The translations under genes and the position numbers were made by a program. Below the pieces are notes generated by a model. The model did not search any database. It was not told where the DNA came from and saw only the letters and a list, made by a program, of their open reading frames with translations. Below are positions 60,050 to 64,000 of a stretch of 64,000 bases of DNA, in pieces; the stretch's first letter is position 1, and each line of letters opens with the position of its first letter. Source of the stretch: DATGUA01 sp035301545 (GTDB lineage Bacteria > Bacillota > Clostridia > Tissierellales > Tissierellaceae); assembly GCA_035301545.1 (NCBI GenBank), contig DATGUA010000032.1, positions 1-64,000 of the forward strand, given 5' to 3'.

Positions 60050-60938
60050 ATTAGTTAAAAATGTTACTAAGCAAGGTTTCCAAGGTATGTGGAGAAATCG
60101 AGGAATGGGATTAGCTTCAGTGTCTTCAATTTCTGCAGTACTTATGATATTAGGTGCTGTATTAATACTTATTTTAAGTATTAATTCTTTAGTAATGGAA
60201 ACACAAGGTAAGTTTGATGAAATAGAAGTATTTTTAGAAGATGATATTAGTGAGGAAAAGATAGAAGAAGTTGAAGAATTAGTATCCAGTAAAGATGAAG
60301 TTAAATCTACTGTTTTTAAATCTAAAGAAGATGCTTTAGATTTATTAAAAGAAGATTGGGATGAAGAAGCATATTTACTTGAAGGATTAGAAGAGGAAAA
60401 TCCTCTACCAAATTCATATATAGTACAATTAAAGGATGTAGAGGATGCTGACAGTGTCATAGAAGTTGTAAAAGATATAGACGGAGTAGAAAAGGTTCAA
60501 CATCATAAAGAAATAATAGACAAGCTTATAGTATTTGCTAATTATATTAGATTAGGTGGACTAGCAGTTATAATTGCTCTAATATTAGTGTCAATATTTA
60601 TAATTTCTAATACTATTAAATTAACAGTAACAGCTAGAAGTAGAGAAATTAATATTATGAAATATGTTGGAGCGACTAATGGGTATATTAAAGGACCATT
60701 TATAATGGAAGGTGTATTATTTGGGATTATTGGTGCTTTAATATCTATGGTAGTTGTCTATTATGGATATGGATACTTTTTTGAATTAATAAATGAAAAA
60801 GTATTCAATATGTTTTCTGTATTTTTAGTACAACCAGTATTTATATTTAAAGATATTTCGATTATATTTTTATCTATAGGTGCAGGTATTGGAGCTTTAG
60901 GTAGCTTAGTATCAATGAAGAGATTTTTAAATGTTTAG
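60033..60938 (+). CDS. ftsX: Cell-division protein FtsX
   Basis: About 301 residues from ATG 60033 (MDLRF; AGAAGGG upstream), inside the end of ftsE. Four transmembrane segments: one near 28-50 and three C-terminal (about 172-195, 222-245, 268-292). An extracellular loop (about 55-165, FDEIEVFLEDDISEEKIEEVEELVSS) interacts with hydrolases in relatives. The FtsEX pair is complete. Confidence 0.94.
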   Translation: MDLRFRLVKNVTKQGFQGMWRNRGMGLASVSSISAVLMILGAVLILILSINSLVMETQGKFDEIEVFLEDDISEEKIEEVEELVSSKDEVKSTVFKSKEDALDLLKEDWDEEAYLLEGLEEENPLPNSYIVQLKDVEDADSVIEVVKDIDGVEKVQHHKEIIDKLIVFANYIRLGGLAVIIALILVSIFIISNTIKLTVTARSREINIMKYVGATNGYIKGPFIMEGVLFGIIGALISMVVVYYGYGYFFELINEKVFNMFSVFLVQPVFIFKDISIIFLSIGAGIGALGSLVSMKRFLNV

Positions 60939-60948
60939 GGGGATATTA

Positions 60949-62283
60949 ATGAAAAAGAAAGGTGTAATTTCGATTGTTGTAATTATGTTATTTGTAAGCT
61001 TTGCTCAAGTAAATGCTGATAGTATGAAAGATTTAAAGAAGGAACAAGAAGCCATTGATAAAGAAATGGAAGATTCTAAAGGTAAGATAGATAATGTTAA
61101 AGGAAAAACTGAGAATGTATCTAAAGAAATCAAAGATTTAGATAAAAAAATGGAAAAAGCAAGTATAGACTTAGAAGAAGTAGAAGACGAATTAGTAAAA
61201 ATACAAGAAGATATAGATAAAAATACTAAGGAATTAAAGGAAGCAGAAGAAGCTCTAGAAGAAAAGGAAGATACATTTAATCAAAGAATAAGGGCTATGT
61301 ATATGAATGGAGATATAGGATACATAGATATATTATTATCTTCTGATAATATTCAAGACTTTTTATCTAACAAAGAGGTAGTACAATCTATTGCCGAATA
61401 TGATAAAGATTTAATTAAATTTATGAAGGAACAAAAAGATATAATAGATGAGAAAAGAACTGAACTAAAAGCTCAGAGAGCATCAGTTGAAACTACAAAG
61501 TCTAAAATTAAATCTAGAAGAACTAAATTAGAAGAAGCAACTCGTAAGAAATCAGATCTTATGGGAAGATTAGAAAAAGATTTAGAAACTTATGAAGATG
61601 CACAAGATAGATTAGCTAATGACTCTAAAATGGTAGAATCAAAATTGAAGAAACTTCAAGCAGAAGCTGAGGCTAAAGCTAAGGCAGAAGCTGAGGCTAG
61701 AGCTAAGGAAGAAGCTGAGGCTAAAGCTAGGGAAGAAGCTAAAGCAAATGCTGAAGTAGAAAAGTCAAAAACAAATAATACATCTACAGGTGGTAACTCC
61801 TCAAAGGGAAGCAAACCAAACGAAAATCAGTCAAATAATACAACTTCAGCTAGTAAGCCTAAGCCGTCAGGAGGAGAGGTTTCTAGCGGTGGTAGGGCAT
61901 GGCCTGTTCCAGGATATAGTAGTATAAGTTCTTCTTATGGATACAGAACTCATCCTATACATGGAACTAAAAGACTACATACAGGTATAGATATTCCAGT
62001 ACCTACGGGAACACCTATAGTAGCAGCGGCAAGTGGGAAAGTTATACATGCTTCTGGATTAGGTGGGTATGGTAATGTAGTAATGATAGATCATGGCGGT
62101 GGTATTGTAACAGTATATGCGCATAATTCTTCATTAACAGTATCTAATGGACAAACTGTTAATAAAGGACAAACTATAGCTAGAGCAGGAAGTACTGGTG
62201 ATTCTACAGGACCACATTGTCATTTTGAAGTTAGAAAAAATGGAGCGACTATAAATCCAAGTCCATGGTTAAGGGGAAATTAA
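60949..62283 (+). CDS. Coiled-coil M23 peptidoglycan hydrolase (EnvC/PcsB/CwlO-like)
   Basis: 444 residues from ATG 60949 behind AGGGGGA. A signal peptide ends near residue 24 (VNADS). Residues ~25-230 form long coiled coils. An Ala/Glu/Lys-rich spacer (about 238-270) and a Ser/Asn-rich linker follow. The C-terminal peptidase_M23 domain (about 320-444) has HTGIDIPVP (metal His and Asp) and GPHCHFEVRKNG (HxH). Position after ftsEX marks it as the partner hydrolase that FtsEX controls at the septum. Confidence 0.92.
   Translation: MKKKGVISIVVIMLFVSFAQVNADSMKDLKKEQEAIDKEMEDSKGKIDNVKGKTENVSKEIKDLDKKMEKASIDLEEVEDELVKIQEDIDKNTKELKEAEEALEEKEDTFNQRIRAMYMNGDIGYIDILLSSDNIQDFLSNKEVVQSIAEYDKDLIKFMKEQKDIIDEKRTELKAQRASVETTKSKIKSRRTKLEEATRKKSDLMGRLEKDLETYEDAQDRLANDSKMVESKLKKLQAEAEAKAKAEAEARAKEEAEAKAREEAKANAEVEKSKTNNTSTGGNSSKGSKPNENQSNNTTSASKPKPSGGEVSSGGRAWPVPGYSSISSSYGYRTHPIHGTKRLHTGIDIPVPTGTPIVAAASGKVIHASGLGGYGNVVMIDHGGGIVTVYAHNSSLTVSNGQTVNKGQTIARAGSTGDSTGPHCHFEVRKNGATINPSPWLRGN
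61661..61755 (+). repeat. 24-base tandem repeat inside the M23 hydrolase gene
   Basis: The unit GAAGCTGAGGCTAAAGCT with six further bases recurs about four times with small changes, encoding the AEAEARAKEE-type spacer. Copy number may vary between strains, changing linker length. Confidence 0.75.
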
Positions 62284-62297
62284 TCCCCTTTTTTTGT
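62271..62297 (+). terminator. Terminator after the M23 hydrolase
   Basis: AAGGGGA and TCCCCTT form a stem with a short loop, followed by T residues; the left arm overlaps the final codons. Confidence 0.75.
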
Positions 62298-62369
62298 TAA
62301 AAAAATTTAGTATAAACTGGCTAATAATATAATAAGATATCTATAGGCTTAAATATTGGAGGTGAGATA

Positions 62370-63590
62370 ATGTCAAAAAAGAAAATAATTACAATATCAG
62401 TTATATTGTTAATTCTGACCAATATAGTAACATTTGGTCTAACTAATATATTATCTTTACAATTTAATAATAAGGTTATAGTACCTAAAAAAGAATATGC
62501 TGAAATAAGCTCTGTGTTAGAAGAATATTCTAAGATATTATTACTTGAATCTATTATTGAAGAAGATTATTTAAGAGATGTAGATCAAGATAAATTTATA
62601 GAAGGTCAATTTAAAGGAGTAGTTCAATCTTTAGAAGACCCTTATTCACAATATTTAACTGAAAAAGAATATAAATCTTTAAGTGAAGAGACATCAGGAA
62701 GTTTTGGAGGGATCGGGGTTATAGTAACACCAGGAGATGATAATTTAATTACCGTAGTATCTCCTATAGAAGATACACCAGGAGAAAGAGCAGGTATCAG
62801 ATCTGGAGACAAGATTATAAAAGTAGATGGTGAAGAATATTCAGCTGAAGAAATGGACGAAGCAGTTGAAGTTATGAAAGGTGAACCAAATACAGATGTT
62901 AGTTTAACAATAATGAGAAGAGATAATAATGTTAATGAAATGATAGATATGGATATAACCAGAGAAAAAATAAGACTAGAAACAGTTAAGTCTAATATAA
63001 TAGATGATAATATAGGTTATATAAAATTAACTTCTTTTGATGAATTAACATATGATGATTTTAAAAAAGCTTTAGAAGAACTAGAAAATTCTAATGTAGA
63101 AGGTTTACTTATAGACCTAAGAAATAATCCTGGAGGTTTATTAGATTCAACAGCTGATATAGCAAATGAACTTTTGGATAAAGGTGATATAGTGTATACA
63201 GAGGATAAAAATGGGAAAAGAGAATATTTAAAATCAGATGAATCTCATACAGAATTACCTTTAGTAGTATTAGTTAATGAAGGAAGTGCAAGTGCTTCGG
63301 AAATATTAGCAGGAGCGATACAAGATCATAATAGGGGTGAGATAATTGGAACCACCACTTTTGGTAAGGGGGTGGTACAAAGGATCAAACCATTATCAGA
63401 TGGTTCAGCAATAAAATTGACTATATCAGAATATTTTACTCCAAATGGAACTAGTATACATGGTATTGGAGTCAAACCAGATATTGAAGTAGAATTAAAT
63501 GAAGATGTGGAAGTTATCGGAGTTGAGAATCTAAATGAAGATAATCAATTGAAAGAAGCTATGGATGTATTAAAAGAAAAAATTAAATAG
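62370..63590 (+). CDS. C-terminal processing peptidase (S41)
   Basis: 406 residues. An N-terminal membrane segment (about 5-28) is followed by a PDZ domain (about 110-195) with GSFGGIGV and GDKIIKVDGE. The S41 protease domain has the nucleophile in EGSASASEILAGAIQ and the general-base Lys in TTFGKGVVQ. These enzymes cleave signalling or cell-wall proteins outside the membrane. The ftsEX-M23-ctp order is widely kept in Firmicutes. Confidence 0.95.
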   Translation: MSKKKIITISVILLILTNIVTFGLTNILSLQFNNKVIVPKKEYAEISSVLEEYSKILLLESIIEEDYLRDVDQDKFIEGQFKGVVQSLEDPYSQYLTEKEYKSLSEETSGSFGGIGVIVTPGDDNLITVVSPIEDTPGERAGIRSGDKIIKVDGEEYSAEEMDEAVEVMKGEPNTDVSLTIMRRDNNVNEMIDMDITREKIRLETVKSNIIDDNIGYIKLTSFDELTYDDFKKALEELENSNVEGLLIDLRNNPGGLLDSTADIANELLDKGDIVYTEDKNGKREYLKSDESHTELPLVVLVNEGSASASEILAGAIQDHNRGEIIGTTTFGKGVVQRIKPLSDGSAIKLTISEYFTPNGTSIHGIGVKPDIEVELNEDVEVIGVENLNEDNQLKEAMDVLKEKIK

Positions 63591-63616
63591 TATCAAATAA
63601 AAAAGGGGAAAGATAT

Positions 63617-64000
63617 ATGGACGGGTTATATTATATTGTGTATTTTACAATAATAGATATACTTAAAACATTTACTTCTCCTTTTTTTATATTAATTCTT
63701 TTAATGGTATTTTTACAATACTATAAAAGAATAGATAAGCCTATAAAAGCAACATTAAATTCTATGATGTTTGGAATATTAGGAGGAGTTATAGGCACTG
63801 TAGTATTTATATATTTAGAGATTTATATTATACCAAAAGACTTTATTTATATATTTATAGTAGCAATTGTTTTATCTTTAATAGACCCAAGATTAGTATG
63901 TTTCGCCTATGGAGGGAGTTTGGTAGTATTAAGTAATTTAATAATAGGTTATCCAGATATAGATGCCTATAAATTTATGATAGTAATTTCAGTATTACAT
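63617..64000 (+). CDS. Multi-pass membrane protein, N-terminal part (cut by the window end), possibly MinJ/PDZ-type
   Basis: The ATG at 63617 follows AAAGGGGAAAG. The visible 128 codons hold about four hydrophobic helices: IIDILKTFTSPFFILILLMVF, MFGILGGVIGTVVFIYLEIYI, YIFIVAIVLSLIDP and GSLVVLSNLII. No stop is reached before 64000. In Bacillus and many clostridia a membrane-PDZ protein (MinJ-like) follows ctpB, so that is the best guess; the PDZ domain would lie beyond the window. Confidence 0.65.
   Translation, partial: MDGLYYIVYFTIIDILKTFTSPFFILILLMVFLQYYKRIDKPIKATLNSMMFGILGGVIGTVVFIYLEIYIIPKDFIYIFIVAIVLSLIDPRLVCFAYGGSLVVLSNLIIGYPDIDAYKFMIVISVLH

Noticed and set aside
61661..61755. 24-base tandem repeat as a CRISPR or satellite
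   Set aside because: It lies inside the coding frame of the M23 hydrolase and encodes its Ala/Glu/Lys spacer.

Overview
The window comes from a low-GC, endospore-forming Gram-positive anaerobe of the Clostridia/Tissierellia type. The evidence is AT-rich DNA with strong AGGAGG-type ribosome sites, gatCAB, T-box leaders, CotF, GerM-like and GerS-like sporulation proteins, the DUF3787 and VanW families, a sigma-54 cysteine-desulfidase locus, and NdoAI/NdoA beside an alanine racemase. There is no rRNA, CRISPR array, prophage or insertion sequence. Most of the DNA is housekeeping, cut into short operons by clear hairpin terminators.

Layout. 0-1 kb: the 3' end of selO facing a decayed D-Ala-D-Ala carboxypeptidase. 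1.1-8.9 kb: pcrA-ligA, a 365-base gap with two long palindromic elements, then gatC-gatA-gatB. 9-15.2 kb: a dicarboxylate/amino-acid symporter, a small Cys-rich ORF, a GerM-like protein followed by rph-rdgB-yfcE in the Bacillus-like order, a secreted ComEC-like hydrolase, and a DUF3006-glyoxalase fusion. 15.3-15.7 kb: tRNA-His, -Lys, -Leu, -Arg. 15.8-20.7 kb: a stand-alone Hsp70 substrate-binding-domain protein, a DUF1538 membrane protein with a tandem PII-like partner, a RemA-like regulator, a decayed EamA transporter and a DJ-1 protein. 20.8-25.3 kb: a sigma-54 activator, a -24/-12 promoter, a cysteine desulfidase family enzyme and a symporter. 25.4-32.1 kb: a YtrA-type GntR/ABC operon, Cu/Zn SOD, an M48 protease, small spore-former proteins, VanW and HD proteins.

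32.1-36.6 kb: an ABC importer of the TrpXYZ type with two paralogous binding proteins. Each has its own T-box leader; the specifier triplets read as UAC (Tyr) and UUC (Phe). 36.7-41 kb: a lipase and RNase Z among remnants of a SagB-type nitroreductase, a small membrane protein and a MutS-like ATPase. 40.5-44.3 kb: a cation/proton antiporter, a TetR regulator and oleate hydratase. 44.4-49.6 kb: a tightly coupled three-gene operon encoding a MoxR-like AAA ATPase, a beta-propeller-like protein and a VWA protein. This is the best candidate here for a poorly described system. 49.7-57.3 kb: CBS-DRTGG pyrophosphatase, leucyl aminopeptidase, CotF-type proteins, and acpS-gerS-alr-ndoAI-ndoA. 57.3-64 kb: a CofE-like ligase, 5-formyl-THF cyclo-ligase, and the division/cell-wall cluster ftsE-ftsX-M23 hydrolase-ctp plus a membrane protein cut by the window end.

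The most notable non-coding signals are the paired T-boxes, the sigma-54 promoter with a possible enhancer site, and a dispersed palindromic element seen three times (5.4, 5.6 and 58.6 kb). All identifications were made by eye from sequence motifs and memory of families; no database search was run.
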